NCBI GenBank assembly: GCA_041593595.1
Contig: JBFHNV010000005.1
Span: forward strand, 3,024-67,023
DNA length: 64,000 nt
Reading direction: 5' to 3'
DNA from: JBFHNV01 sp041593595
GTDB taxonomy: Bacteria > Pseudomonadota > Gammaproteobacteria > HK1
In this document: one piece after another, positions 1 to 8,238 of the stretch
How the letters are laid out: each line of letters begins with the position of its first letter
Numbering within the stretch: position 1 is the first letter of the stretch
Made by a program: the position numbers and the translations under genes
Notes under the pieces: model-generated
Seen by the model: the letters and a program-made list of their open reading frames with translations, nothing else
Told to the model about the DNA's origin: nothing
The model's database searches: none

Positions 1-172
1 CTGCGACGGCGTGCTCATGAACACCGCCATCGCCGCGGCGAAGAACCCGATCTTGATGGCCTCGGCCATGCGCAAGGCCATCGAGGCCGGCCGCGAGGCC
101 TTCCTCGCGGGCCGCATGCCCCGCAAGCGCTACGCCAGCGCGTCGTCACCCATCGAGGGCGTCATCGTCTGA
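1..172 (+). CDS. thiG: Thiazole synthase ThiG, C-terminal fragment
   Basis: The window opens inside a gene read in the frame starting at base 2 and ending at TGA 170-172. The 56 visible residues are the conserved ThiG C-terminus: a DGVLMNTAIA phosphate-binding segment, then AMRKAIEAGREAF and the terminal RKRYASASSP stretch. ThiG is the (beta/alpha)8 enzyme that builds the thiazole phosphate moiety of thiamine in the cytoplasm from deoxyxylulose phosphate, dehydroglycine and ThiS-thiocarboxylate. The N-terminal part, including the Schiff-base lysine, lies outside the window. No thi gene follows it; the next gene is convergent. Confidence 0.93.
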   Translation, partial: CDGVLMNTAIAAAKNPILMASAMRKAIEAGREAFLAGRMPRKRYASASSPIEGVIV

Positions 173-179
173 CACAGAC

Positions 180-279
180 GGGCTGTCCCAATGGACCGTC
201 CCTGCGCGATGTGCCCGGAAGTGCGGATCGCGGAGGTCACGATGGGACAGTCCCCTCCGGGGACAGTCCCTGCGCGATG
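180..279. repeat. Intergenic repeat cluster with near-palindrome (REP-like)
   Basis: Between thiG and the convergent hydrolase gene, the 14-base unit GTCCCTGCGCGATG occurs twice (198-211 and 266-279). GGGACAGTCCC also occurs twice (244-254 and 260-270), and the two copies form a 12-bp inverted repeat with one central A/A mismatch around a 3-base spacer. A third partial copy, GGGCTGTCCC, lies at 180-189. The arrangement resembles a REP-type intergenic repeat and could also fold as a terminator hairpin shared by the two converging genes. There is no U-tract, so termination is not established. Confidence 0.6.
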
Positions 280-290
280 CGGTCGAGGGC

Positions 291-1208
291 TCAGTCCTCG
301 TCCAGCTCGATGATCATCCCTTCGCAGGTCTTGTGGCACACCAGCGGGGACTGGCGCTCGCGGATGATGTCGCGGGTGCGCTCGTGCAGCGCGTCCACCC
401 GCTCGTCGTCATACTCCGGGTCGTAGCTGAACAGGAACAGCTGGCGCGCATTCGCGTCGATGGCGGAGTTGACGGTGTCGATGTAGCAGGAGTGGCCCCA
501 GCCGCGCTTGCGCTTGTAGTCCTCGGGCGTGTACTGGGCGTCGTGGATGAGGTAGTCCGCGTCTCGCATGAACTCGGTCACGCGCCCGCGCTGCTCCTCC
601 TTCATCGCCTCCAGCACGGCGTGCTCGTCTTCGTCGAAGGCGTCGCGCATGTCGTCGATGCGCTGGTTGACGAACAGGATCTCGTTGTCCGGGCAGTAGA
701 GGATCACCTTGCCGTTGACTTCGATGCGGAAGCCGTAGGTGAGGCCCGGGTGATGCAGCACGAAGGTGGTCAACGTCACCGGCCCCACCGTCACCGGCTC
801 GTCCTGGAACGCGTGGTAGCGCACGTTGGCGAGCCAGGTCGCGGTCTCCACCGGGAAGTACGGAGCCTGCATCTGCTGGGCAATGTGCGCCTCCAGCTCC
901 TCCGCCGACGGTGCGGGCCCGTAGAAGTCGATGTCGAAGCCCGGGGTGAACGCGGGCAGGAAGAACGGCAGTCCGGAGATGTGGTCCCAGTGGTAGTGGG
1001 TCAGGAAGACCTTCAGGCGTTCGCGCTCGCGCTCGCGCTTGAGTGCCTGACCGAGCGGGATGATGCCGGTGCCCGCGTCGAGCACCAGCACGTGGCCGTC
1101 CACGCGCAGCTCCACGCAGGGCGTGTTGCCGCCGATGCGCATGTGGCTAGCGAAGGGCGCCGGGTACGAGCCCCTGACTCCCCAGAATCGGAGATAGTTC
1201 GTCGCCAT
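291..1208 (-). CDS. Metallo-beta-lactamase-fold hydrolase
   Basis: A 305-residue soluble protein starting MATNYLRFWGVRGSYP. The metal-binding signature HYHWDH is at residues 71-76, preceded by the strand-loop LVLDAGTGI typical of the phosphodiesterase-like branch of the fold. A later HDA (residue about 228) and a C-terminal histidine supply the remaining probable ligands. This branch includes cyclic-nucleotide and nucleic-acid phosphodiesterases, but the substrate cannot be read from sequence. The gene lies 18 bases downstream of the receiver-domain gene on the same strand, so the two are probably one transcript. There is no signal peptide, so it is likely cytoplasmic. Confidence 0.82.
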   Translation of the reverse strand: MATNYLRFWGVRGSYPAPFASHMRIGGNTPCVELRVDGHVLVLDAGTGIIPLGQALKRERERERLKVFLTHYHWDHISGLPFFLPAFTPGFDIDFYGPAPSAEELEAHIAQQMQAPYFPVETATWLANVRYHAFQDEPVTVGPVTLTTFVLHHPGLTYGFRIEVNGKVILYCPDNEILFVNQRIDDMRDAFDEDEHAVLEAMKEEQRGRVTEFMRDADYLIHDAQYTPEDYKRKRGWGHSCYIDTVNSAIDANARQLFLFSYDPEYDDERVDALHERTRDIIRERQSPLVCHKTCEGMIIELDED

Positions 1209-1226
1209 GGTGGATGAACCGGGACG

Positions 1227-1619
1227 CTACGGGGCGCGCCGTTCCGCTCCCGTGTACTTCTCGATCACGTCACGGATCTCCTGCGAGCGCACCGGCTTGA
1301 TGAGGTATTCCAGGGCGCCCAGCTTCTTCGCCATGGTGCGGTCCTGGTCGTAGTCCTTGGTGGTCATGACCACGACCGGCGTGGCCGAGTGATGCTCGAG
1401 CTCACGCAGCCTGCGCAACAGGCTCAGCCCGTCGGTCTCGCGCATGAGGTTGCCCAGGAACACCAGGTCCGCCCCGTTCTCCCGCAGGTAGCGGAAACCC
1501 TCGCGGGGCGATTCGAAGGTGGTCAGGGACACGGCAAGAGCCTCGACGCCACGCTCGTACAGGGTGATGGACGCTCGGCTGTCGTCGATGACCACGATCA
1601 CTGGCCGTTTCCCAGTCAT
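1227..1619 (-). CDS. Receiver-domain protein lacking the phospho-acceptor Asp
   Basis: A 130-residue stand-alone CheY-like receiver domain with no output domain. The acidic pair D12-D13 (VIDDS), the switch Thr (MTT, residues 85-87) and the conserved Lys (IKP, K108) are present. At the position of the phospho-accepting aspartate the chain reads DLVFLGNLMRETDG, so Gly56 (codon GGC) replaces Asp; the downstream DG dipeptide keeps the alignment unambiguous. It is therefore probably a pseudo-receiver that cannot be phosphorylated in the usual way. It is transcribed just upstream of the metallo-beta-lactamase-fold gene, which may be its partner; that link is inference. Confidence 0.85.
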   Translation of the reverse strand: MTGKRPVIVVIDDSRASITLYERGVEALAVSLTTFESPREGFRYLRENGADLVFLGNLMRETDGLSLLRRLRELEHHSATPVVVMTTKDYDQDRTMAKKLGALEYLIKPVRSQEIRDVIEKYTGAERRAP

Positions 1620-1740
1620 CCCGAAGCCACCCCGATACCGCCCTCACGCAGGTTCCGAAAATTGTGCGATCGCTTACCCCCGGCCGTGTAATGTACCAGC
1701 TTTCTCCCCGGGCGTTAACGGATTTCCCCAGGCGCTTCAT

Positions 1741-1795
1741 AGGCTTGGAAATGGTACCTCAGGCGGGAAGGAAAGGCTTGCAAATGTGACCTCAG
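1741..1795 (+). repeat. 22-bp direct repeat spanning the trmB start
   Basis: Two copies of a 22-base unit beginning AGGCTTG and ending ACCTCAG lie at 1741-1762 and 1774-1795, 33 bases apart and differing at three positions. The second copy contains the probable GTG start of trmB; the purine-rich ribosome-binding region lies between the copies. It may be a recent small duplication or a protein- or RNA-level control element. Confidence 0.6.
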
Positions 1796-2493
1796 CACCC
1801 GGCGAGGAGCGGCCGCCGCGCCCGGTGCGCAGCTTCGTGCGCCGGGCCGGACGCGTGACCCGGGCCCAGGCACGGGCGCTCGAGGATCTGTGGCCGCGCT
1901 ACGGCGTGCCCGGCGAAGGCCCGCTGGATCTGGATCACCTGTTCGGCCGCCGCGCACCGCGCTACCTGGAGATCGGCTTCGGCATGGGTGACGCCCTGGC
2001 CACCATGGCGGCCGAGCACCCGCAGCGGGACTACCTGGGGATCGAGGTGCACGAGGCGGGGATCGGCCGGCTGCTGTCACTGGCCGGCAAGGCGCGGCTG
2101 GCCAACCTGCGGGTGGTGCGCGGCGATGCCGCGGAGGTGTTGCGACACCGGCTGCCGGACGCGGCGCTGGACGCGGTGCTGGTGTTCTTTCCGGACCCCT
2201 GGCCGAAGAAGCGCCACCACAAGCGGCGCCTGATCCAGGCGCCCTTCGTGGATCTGCTGGCACGCCGCCTGAAGCCGGGCGGGCTGCTGCAGCTCGCCAC
2301 CGACTGGGCACCCTACGCAGCGCAGATGCTCGCCGTGATCGAGGCCCACGGGGCGTTCACGAACCTGGCCGGCCCGGGACGCTGCGCCGCCGGGCCGGGG
2401 GAGCGTCCCGAGACGAAATTCCAGCGCCGGGGCGAGCGGCTGGGGCACACCATCGTCGACCTGGCCTTCCGCCGCGCGGGCGATCCCTCGTAA
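1786..2493 (+). CDS. trmB: tRNA (guanine-N7-)-methyltransferase
   Basis: Transfers a methyl group from S-adenosylmethionine to N7 of guanine 46 in the variable loop of tRNA. Visible family marks are the SAM-binding loop YLEIGFGMGD, the acidic GIEVHE strand end, and the TrmB signature FFPDPWPKKRHHKRR with the following LKPGG. The C-terminus ends with the family's TKFQRRGERLGH motif. The frame is open further upstream, but the GTG at 1786 gives 235 residues, the usual family size, and has a purine-rich GGGAAGGAAAGG about 10 bases upstream. Convergent with yrfG, with only 32 bases between them. Confidence 0.93.
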   Translation: MTSAPGEERPPRPVRSFVRRAGRVTRAQARALEDLWPRYGVPGEGPLDLDHLFGRRAPRYLEIGFGMGDALATMAAEHPQRDYLGIEVHEAGIGRLLSLAGKARLANLRVVRGDAAEVLRHRLPDAALDAVLVFFPDPWPKKRHHKRRLIQAPFVDLLARRLKPGGLLQLATDWAPYAAQMLAVIEAHGAFTNLAGPGRCAAGPGERPETKFQRRGERLGHTIVDLAFRRAGDPS

Positions 2494-2525
2494 CGCTGAC
2501 GGGTGCGGCAGCGCCACGGCGCCGG

Positions 2526-3179
2526 TCACGGCGGCATGATGTCCTGGAATCGCGACACCGCGGGAAACTCGCCGGTGTCGCGCCGCGGGCCCCGGCTGTC
2601 GGGCTCGCTCACCGCCAGCAGGTGCGCGATGCCGTATGCCTTCGCGGCGCGCAGCACCGGCAGGGAATCGTCGAGGAACAGTGTTCGCTGCGGGTCGAAG
2701 GGGTGCAGCGCATCCAGCCGCGGCCAGAAGTGGGTGCTCTCCTTGGGATGCCCCAGGTCGTGGGAGCACACGGTGGTGTCCAGCAGCCGGTCCAGGCCGG
2801 TGCGCTCCAGCTTCAGCGCCAGGCTGCGGGCATGGGCGTTGGTGATGAGCAGCGCCCGGCGTTGGCGCCGGCGCAGCCGCTCGAGGAACTCCCGCGCGCC
2901 GTCGCGAAAGCGGATCAGGTGCGCGAGCTCCCGCTTCAGCTCCGCCACGTCCAGGTCCAGCTCGCGGCTCCAGTAGTCCAGGCAGTACCACTCCAGCGTG
3001 CCCTCCACCCGCCGCAGGCGCGGCTCGATGGCGCGCCAGGCGGCGTCCCGATCCAGGCCCCGGCGCCGTCCGTAGGCACTCGGCAGGTGGTGCAGCCAGA
3101 ACCGGGTGTCGAAGTGCAGGTCGAGCAGCGTGCCGTCCATGTCCAGGAGCACGGTGTCGATCCGGGTCCAGTCCAGCAT
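2526..3179 (-). CDS. yrfG: GMP/IMP nucleotidase, HAD superfamily
   Basis: A 217-residue haloacid-dehalogenase-type phosphatase. Motif I is LLDMDGTLLD (nucleophile D13, acid D15), followed by the LHFDTRFW segment that distinguishes YrfG-type nucleotidases; motif II is LLITNAH; the motif III lysine lies near GHPKEST; motif IV is TLFLDDS. The E. coli relative hydrolyses GMP and IMP and is not essential. Length and motifs match the family throughout. Single gene, convergent with trmB. Confidence 0.88.
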   Translation of the reverse strand: MLDWTRIDTVLLDMDGTLLDLHFDTRFWLHHLPSAYGRRRGLDRDAAWRAIEPRLRRVEGTLEWYCLDYWSRELDLDVAELKRELAHLIRFRDGAREFLERLRRRQRRALLITNAHARSLALKLERTGLDRLLDTTVCSHDLGHPKESTHFWPRLDALHPFDPQRTLFLDDSLPVLRAAKAYGIAHLLAVSEPDSRGPRRDTGEFPAVSRFQDIMPP

Positions 3180-3285
3180 GGTCCAAAGGTTAACCGGGTC
3201 ATGCCGTAGCAGCCACGAGCGCGCAGCGAGGACCTCGGGATGCCGGAAAACGCGCGTCGGCAGCGCGCGATACGCTCGCGAGCTG

Positions 3286-3893
3286 TCAGCTCCGCAGCAG
3301 CCCGCGGCGCGCGTGCTCCAGCTGCAGCGCGTGCACGTGGCGGATGATCAGCTCGCGGTCGTCCTCGTGGACGTCGGAGTAGTCCACGGCCACCACGAAG
3401 CGCCCGCCGGCGCGGTTGGGGCGCGCGAGCTCGCGCACCCACACCACCTTGGCGATCAGGGTCAGGCAGTTGCGCGACGGGAAGAGCTGCAGGTTCAGCT
3501 CCACGTGGCTGCCCCGGGCGAGTGTTTCGCCGTGGGTGAAGCGCATGCCGTTGCCGCTGATGTTCACGTCGTGGGTGGGGCGGTCCGGGGCGAGCTGCTG
3601 CTCGTGGTTGAGGAGCCGCACCAGCCGCTCCAGCCGGTCCTCGAGCCCCTGGATGTACGCGCCGATGGCCGGGTCCGCGTCGGTGATGTTGCGCAGGGCT
3701 CCGCGCTGGCTCTCGCCGGCGGCGATGATGCTGTTCAGCGTGCGCCGCCGATCTAGCTCCGAGCGGGCCCGCGCGCGGGCGTCGCGGTACTCGCGCTCGC
3801 TCAGCGGCCTCACCGCCAGCGCGATCCGGTCGTTGATGCGATAGCTCCCGCGGCGGTTGCGTGCGGCCGCCTCCTCGGCGGCGGTGGCGGTGC

Positions 3894-3897
<4 letters not shown>
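3286..3897 (-). CDS. PilZ-domain protein coupled to the stator genes
   Basis: A 203-residue probable cyclic-di-GMP effector. It carries the two PilZ ligand motifs, RxxxR as RGSYR (residues 16-20) and [D/N]xSxxG as NISGNG (112-117), but they are 91 residues apart. The insert (about 30-105) is rich in Arg, Glu and Leu and predicted helical, instead of the short linker seen in compact PilZ domains. The ATG overlaps the pomB stop codon (ATGA), so translation is coupled to the motor stator. By position it is a YcgR-like candidate that slows or modulates the motor when c-di-GMP rises. That role is inference. Confidence 0.85.
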
Positions 3898-4976
<1,079 letters not shown>

Positions 4977-4997
4977 GTCGGGCCGCCGCGGCGCGGA

Positions 4998-5771
4998 TCA
5001 GGCCGCGGCGGCGCCGGCGGCGGCCAGCTCGCGGTTGTTCTCGGGCAGGAACGCTACCAGCGACTGCTGCAGCACCCGCGGGTTGGTGCCCTCCTGGATC
5101 GCGGTCACGGATTCCAGGATCAGCAGCTTGTTGAGCCGGTCCTCGTTCATGATCAGGCGCAGCTTCTCGGCGATGGGGATGGCGAAGGCGTTGGCGATGA
5201 CCGCGCCGTAGAGCGTGGTGAGCAGCGCCACCGCCATGGCCGGTCCGATCTTCTTCGGGTCGTCCATGTTCGAGAGCATCTGCACCAGGCCGATGAGGGT
5301 TCCGATCATGCCCATGGCGGGCGCCGCGTCGCCGATGGCCACGAACATCTTGACGCCCATGTCCTGGCGCTCGAGGTTGAGGTCGATCTCGCGCTCGAGC
5401 ATCGCGGTGACGGTCTCGGGCGGGTGGCCGTCGATGCACAGATCGATGCCCTGCTTGAGAAAGGGGTGGCCGATGTCGCGGCCCTCCAGCGCCAGGATGC
5501 CCTCCTTGCGCGCCACGTTGGACAGCTCCACCGCCTCCGCGATCAGCTCCTGCGGCAGGTGCTTCTTGTGCATGAAGGCCTTGATGCCGACCTTGAAGGA
5601 ACCGAGGAAGTGCTTGAGCGAGACCCGGGTCAGGGTTACCGCGACGGTCCCGCCCACCACGATCATGACGCTGGGCATGTTGAGGAAGATCGGTGCGCTG
5701 CCGCCCATGAAGATGGAGGCGACGATGACGCCGAGTCCGCCGATGATGCCGAGAAGTGTTGCGAGATCCAC
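4998..5771 (-). CDS. pomA: Flagellar motor stator protein PomA
   Basis: A 257-residue four-helix inner-membrane protein that, with PomB, forms the ion channel driving flagellar rotation. The start is GTG 5771, giving VDLATLLGIIGGLG, the canonical PomA N-terminus, with AGGAAC about 9 bases upstream; the longer open frame to 5867 overlaps the promoter leader. The PomA signature GDAAPAMGMIGTLIGLVQML is followed by SNMDDPKKIGPAMAVALLTT, typical of the sodium-driven branch. The cytoplasmic loop (about 60-150) would contact FliG. First gene of pomA-pomB-pilZ, under a sigma-28 promoter. Confidence 0.95.
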   Translation of the reverse strand: MDLATLLGIIGGLGVIVASIFMGGSAPIFLNMPSVMIVVGGTVAVTLTRVSLKHFLGSFKVGIKAFMHKKHLPQELIAEAVELSNVARKEGILALEGRDIGHPFLKQGIDLCIDGHPPETVTAMLEREIDLNLERQDMGVKMFVAIGDAAPAMGMIGTLIGLVQMLSNMDDPKKIGPAMAVALLTTLYGAVIANAFAIPIAEKLRLIMNEDRLNKLLILESVTAIQEGTNPRVLQQSLVAFLPENNRELAAAGAAAA

Positions 5772-5872
5772 GGTTCGATGTTCCTGTTGCCGTATGCCCT
5801 GCCGCGCCGGTTGTTCGCGGGCGCCCGGTGCCCCGCGCCGGGTGGCGCGAGGGCCCACGCCCTGCACCTTTC

Positions 5873-5900
5873 TTATCGGCTGGCGGGGGGCGGGCCTTTA
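5873..5900 (-). promoter_or_regulatory. Sigma-28 (FliA) promoter of pomA-pomB-pilZ
   Basis: Read on the minus strand: TAAAGGCC, a 12-base spacer, then GCCGATAA, a full match to the FliA -10 element and four of the first five bases plus G of the -35. It lies about 100 bases upstream of the pomA GTG and is correctly oriented. Confidence 0.82.
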
Positions 5901-5925
5901 AGCGCGCGGGCTCTCGCGGCGCAAC

Positions 5926-5952
5926 GAAAAACGGCGCCCGCGGGCGCCGTTT
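5926..5952 (-). terminator. Rho-independent terminator after flgN
   Basis: A perfect 24-base palindrome (5929-5952) built on AAACGGCGCCC/GGGCGCCGTTT. On the minus strand it ends in TTTTT, which places it as the terminator of flgM-flgN, 34 bases past the flgN stop. It separates that unit from the pomA promoter just downstream. Confidence 0.88.
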
Positions 5953-5985
5953 CCGGGACCCCGGCACGCAGGCCGGGGCAGGGTG

Positions 5986-6498
5986 TCAGGCGCGTACCGT
6001 GAGCCGGTCGCCGGCGACACCCCCGGCCGGCCGGCCGCCGCGGCCGTACATGGCCGGGGCGGGCGCGTTGCCCGGCACGGCACCGTGCAGCGTGTCGAGG
6101 GCGCGCCGGGCGTGGCTGAGGCCCACGCTCACCAGCACCCCGTTGTCCTGGTTTGCCTGCTGGCAATCCCGTGTGAGTTCGACCAGGCGGTCCACCCGCT
6201 CGGCCAGCGACGGGTGCGATTCGCGCAGCGCCGCCACGTGCTGCGGTAGCGAGTCGCCGGCGGCGTCGATGCCGGCCAGGGCCTCGCGCAGGCCGCCGTA
6301 CAGCACGGCCACCTGCTCCACCGCCGCGTCCTTGTCCTCGGCCACCTGCTCGAGCACCTCGGGGGCGGCGCGGCCGCGCAGGCCGTCGCGCTCCCGCGCG
6401 AGCAGTGTCTGCAGGGCCTGCAGCGCGCCGCTGATGGCGTCCACGCGGGACTCGATCGTGTCCGCCTGCGCCGCGGTGAGCGTCAGGGTGGCGCTCAC
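5986..6498 (-). CDS. flgN: Flagellar export chaperone FlgN
   Basis: A 170-residue, almost entirely helical cytoplasmic protein. FlgN binds the hook-filament junction proteins FlgK and FlgL and delivers them to the export gate. The diagnostic C-terminal part has CQQANQDNGVLVSVGL, an ALDTLHG helix and a YGRGG turn. It starts at a GTG overlapping the flgM stop (GTGA), so the two are translationally coupled. An intrinsic terminator follows the gene. Confidence 0.86.
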   Translation of the reverse strand: MSATLTLTAAQADTIESRVDAISGALQALQTLLARERDGLRGRAAPEVLEQVAEDKDAAVEQVAVLYGGLREALAGIDAAGDSLPQHVAALRESHPSLAERVDRLVELTRDCQQANQDNGVLVSVGLSHARRALDTLHGAVPGNAPAPAMYGRGGRPAGGVAGDRLTVRA

Positions 6499-6809
6499 GG
6501 CAGCTGCGATTCCATGGCCAGCAGCTTCTCGGCGATGCGCTCGGCGTTCACCTCGAAGCGGCCGCCGGCCAGGGCGTCCTTCATCTCCTGCACCCGGGAG
6601 GCGTCGAACTCGGGCGTCTTCGACAGCTCCTTCTCGAGCGCCCGCAGCGCCTGGGCGCGGCCGGTGAGGTCGAGCTTGTCGGCGGACTGCTCACCGCCGG
6701 AGGCGGCGGCGCTGCCGGAGCGGCCGTCACCCGCGCCGTCGGCGCGGCGGTCCGCCACCCGGTGGAAAGCGCCGTCCACCACGGGGTCGATGGAGTTGGT
6801 CATCGTCAT
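6495..6809 (-). CDS. flgM: Anti-sigma-28 factor FlgM
   Basis: A 104-residue inhibitor that binds FliA and is secreted through the completed hook, releasing FliA for late genes. The N-terminal half is low-complexity and disordered. The C-terminal FliA-binding region reads from KLDLTGRAQALRALEKEL to VNAERIAEKLLAME and matches the family. The ATG at 6809 or the in-frame ATG at 6803 fit the CTGGAG ribosome site (spacing 4 or 10 bases). A further upstream ATG at 6836 lies next to the promoter -10 and is rejected. Autogenously controlled through its own sigma-28 promoter. Confidence 0.88.
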   Translation of the reverse strand: MTMTNSIDPVVDGAFHRVADRRADGAGDGRSGSAAASGGEQSADKLDLTGRAQALRALEKELSKTPEFDASRVQEMKDALAGGRFEVNAERIAEKLLAMESQLP

Positions 6810-6836
6810 TGCGCTCCAGGAGTTCTCTGTCCTCAT

Positions 6837-6863
6837 GTATCGGCCGTGCGCGGGGTTTCTTTA
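6837..6863 (-). promoter_or_regulatory. Sigma-28 promoter of flgM-flgN
   Basis: Minus strand: TAAAGAAA, exactly 11 bases, then GCCGATAC. This is a near-consensus FliA promoter about 28 bases upstream of the flgM start, implying a short leader and feedback between FliA and its inhibitor. Confidence 0.88.
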
Positions 6864-6898
6864 CCGGCTACGGAACCGCTCGAGGTTCGGGTCGTAAT

Positions 6899-7642
6899 TT
6901 ACCGCGCCGCGGAGAGTTTCTGCGGCCCGCGGAGAAAACCCAGGCGCACCAGGGCGGCGCCCACCACGACCCCTTCCACCACCCGGCGCGAGGCCGGATT
7001 GCGCACCTGGACGGTATCCCCGAGAGCGCCGTCCTCGAGGGCGACGCCCGACATGGTGATGGTGACGCCCGCGCCTTCCACCGCCATGCGGACCCGCCGG
7101 CCGCGCTCCACCAGCACCGGTGCCTCCAGCAGCCCGCTGTCCAGCACGCGTCCCGCGGGCACCGGGCGGGTCAGCACGTAGCCCACCAGTGGCTCGGGAT
7201 CCGTGGCCGCGTGGGTCCGCAGCCGGCCCACGTCGCGGCGGTCCAGCGCCAGGTCCTCGCGGGACAGGCGCTGGCCCCGTGCCAGCGGCCGGGCGGCCAC
7301 CACCACCTCGCGCATCAGCTTCACCCGGGTGGGCACGTAGAGCTTCCACGGCCGGGCGCCGTCGCAGCGCACGCCCACGGTCACGTGCCCCACGCTGGCC
7401 GAGCCCGGCGCCCAGAACGCCTCCAGGGGTCGCTCGCAGGGCGCCAGCCGCAACCGCCGATCCAGGGGGTCCGGGACCACCCGGAGCTCCGCATCGACGG
7501 GGTGGTTGGCCTGCACGAAGGCGATCACGGCCTCGTGCACTGCCGGCAGGTGCTGGCGTTCAGCGCCCTGCACGCGGCCGGGTATGAGCAGCGTGGCGGC
7601 CAGCAGCCAGGCGGTCGACAAGAGTTTGACTTCGCGGTTCAC
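6899..7642 (-). CDS. flgA: Flagellar P-ring assembly chaperone FlgA
   Basis: A 247-residue periplasmic protein with an N-terminal signal peptide (hydrophobic core STAWLLAATLLIP, likely cleaved after VQGA). FlgA assists FlgI in forming the P ring around the rod in the periplasm. The C-terminal half contains an SAF-type domain (ARPLARGQRLSREDL; YVLTRPVPAGRVLD) and the terminal VQVRNPASRRVVEG strand typical of the family. It starts at a GTG preceded by GGTGGA. Divergent from flgB, with its own sigma-54 promoter. Confidence 0.9.
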   Translation of the reverse strand: MNREVKLLSTAWLLAATLLIPGRVQGAERQHLPAVHEAVIAFVQANHPVDAELRVVPDPLDRRLRLAPCERPLEAFWAPGSASVGHVTVGVRCDGARPWKLYVPTRVKLMREVVVAARPLARGQRLSREDLALDRRDVGRLRTHAATDPEPLVGYVLTRPVPAGRVLDSGLLEAPVLVERGRRVRMAVEGAGVTITMSGVALEDGALGDTVQVRNPASRRVVEGVVVGAALVRLGFLRGPQKLSAAR

Positions 7643-7698
7643 GGTTCCACCGGTTTCTGTCGGTTACGGCGCTCCCGGGCGCCTCCCGCTGCAGCAAA

Positions 7699-7713
7699 GC
7701 AACAAGCGTGCCG
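7699..7713 (-). promoter_or_regulatory. Sigma-54 promoter of flgA
   Basis: Minus strand: CGGCAC, 5 bases, TTGC. The invariant GG and GC are at the correct -24/-12 spacing, one mismatch from TGGCAC-N5-TTGC. About 57 bases upstream of the flgA start. Confidence 0.72.
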
Positions 7714-7785
7714 CCGCGCCCCGGGCGCGGGCGCGACCTTGTATATCGGCCGCTCGCGCCTTCCCCTGCAGTCGCGGCACGGCCC

Positions 7786-7800
7786 TGGCACGGTGCTTGC
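7786..7800 (+). promoter_or_regulatory. Sigma-54 promoter of the flgB operon
   Basis: TGGCAC, 5 bases (GGTGC), TTGC: an exact -24/-12 consensus. Transcription should begin near 7812, giving a leader of about 30 bases before the GTG of flgB. Back to back with the flgA sigma-54 promoter, so one activator-bound region could serve both. Confidence 0.9.
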
Positions 7801-7840
7801 TTCCGCCCCCGTGACGACACACCAGCGAGCGAACCGTCAA

Positions 7841-8236
7841 GTGAGCGACAAGCTGTTCGGAATCCACGCCCAGGCCCTGAACCTGCGCGCCCGCCGCGCC
7901 GGCCTGCTGGCCGCCAACCTGGCCAACGCCGACACGCCCAACTACAAGGCGCGCGACGTGGACTTCAGGAGCGTGCTCGGCGCCGAGGCCGGCGCGCGTG
8001 ACGTGGGCATGCAGCGCACCCACGCGAATCACGCCGGTGCCGGCAGCGGCGTGGGCGGCTTCGCCGACGTGACCCTCAAGTACCGCGTCCCGTCCCAGCC
8101 CTCGCTGGACGGCAACACCGTGGACGAGCAGGTGGAGAAGGGCGAGTTCGCCTCCAACGCCGTGCGCTACATGGCCAGCCTGCAGTTCCTGGAACGGCGA
8201 GTGTCCGGCCTCATCCGCGCCCTCAGAGAGGAATGA
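7841..8236 (+). CDS. flgB: Flagellar proximal rod protein FlgB
   Basis: A 131-residue rod subunit exported by the flagellar type III system; with FlgC, FlgF and FliE it forms the proximal rod. The start is GTG 7841 (VSDKLFGIHAQAL), matching the family N-terminus; a longer open frame upstream runs through the promoter and is not coding. The LAANLANADTPNYKARDVDF motif is the conserved rod/hook family helix and loop. The ribosome site is weak. First gene of the flgBCDEFGHIJKL run, reading from a sigma-54 promoter. Confidence 0.92.
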   Translation: MSDKLFGIHAQALNLRARRAGLLAANLANADTPNYKARDVDFRSVLGAEAGARDVGMQRTHANHAGAGSGVGGFADVTLKYRVPSQPSLDGNTVDEQVEKGEFASNAVRYMASLQFLERRVSGLIRALREE

Positions 8237-8238
8237 CC

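Noticed and set aside
7743..7750. GCCGATAT on the minus strand as a second sigma-28 promoter for flgA
   Set aside because: No -35-like sequence at 11-12 bases, and a better sigma-54 promoter is present closer to the gene.
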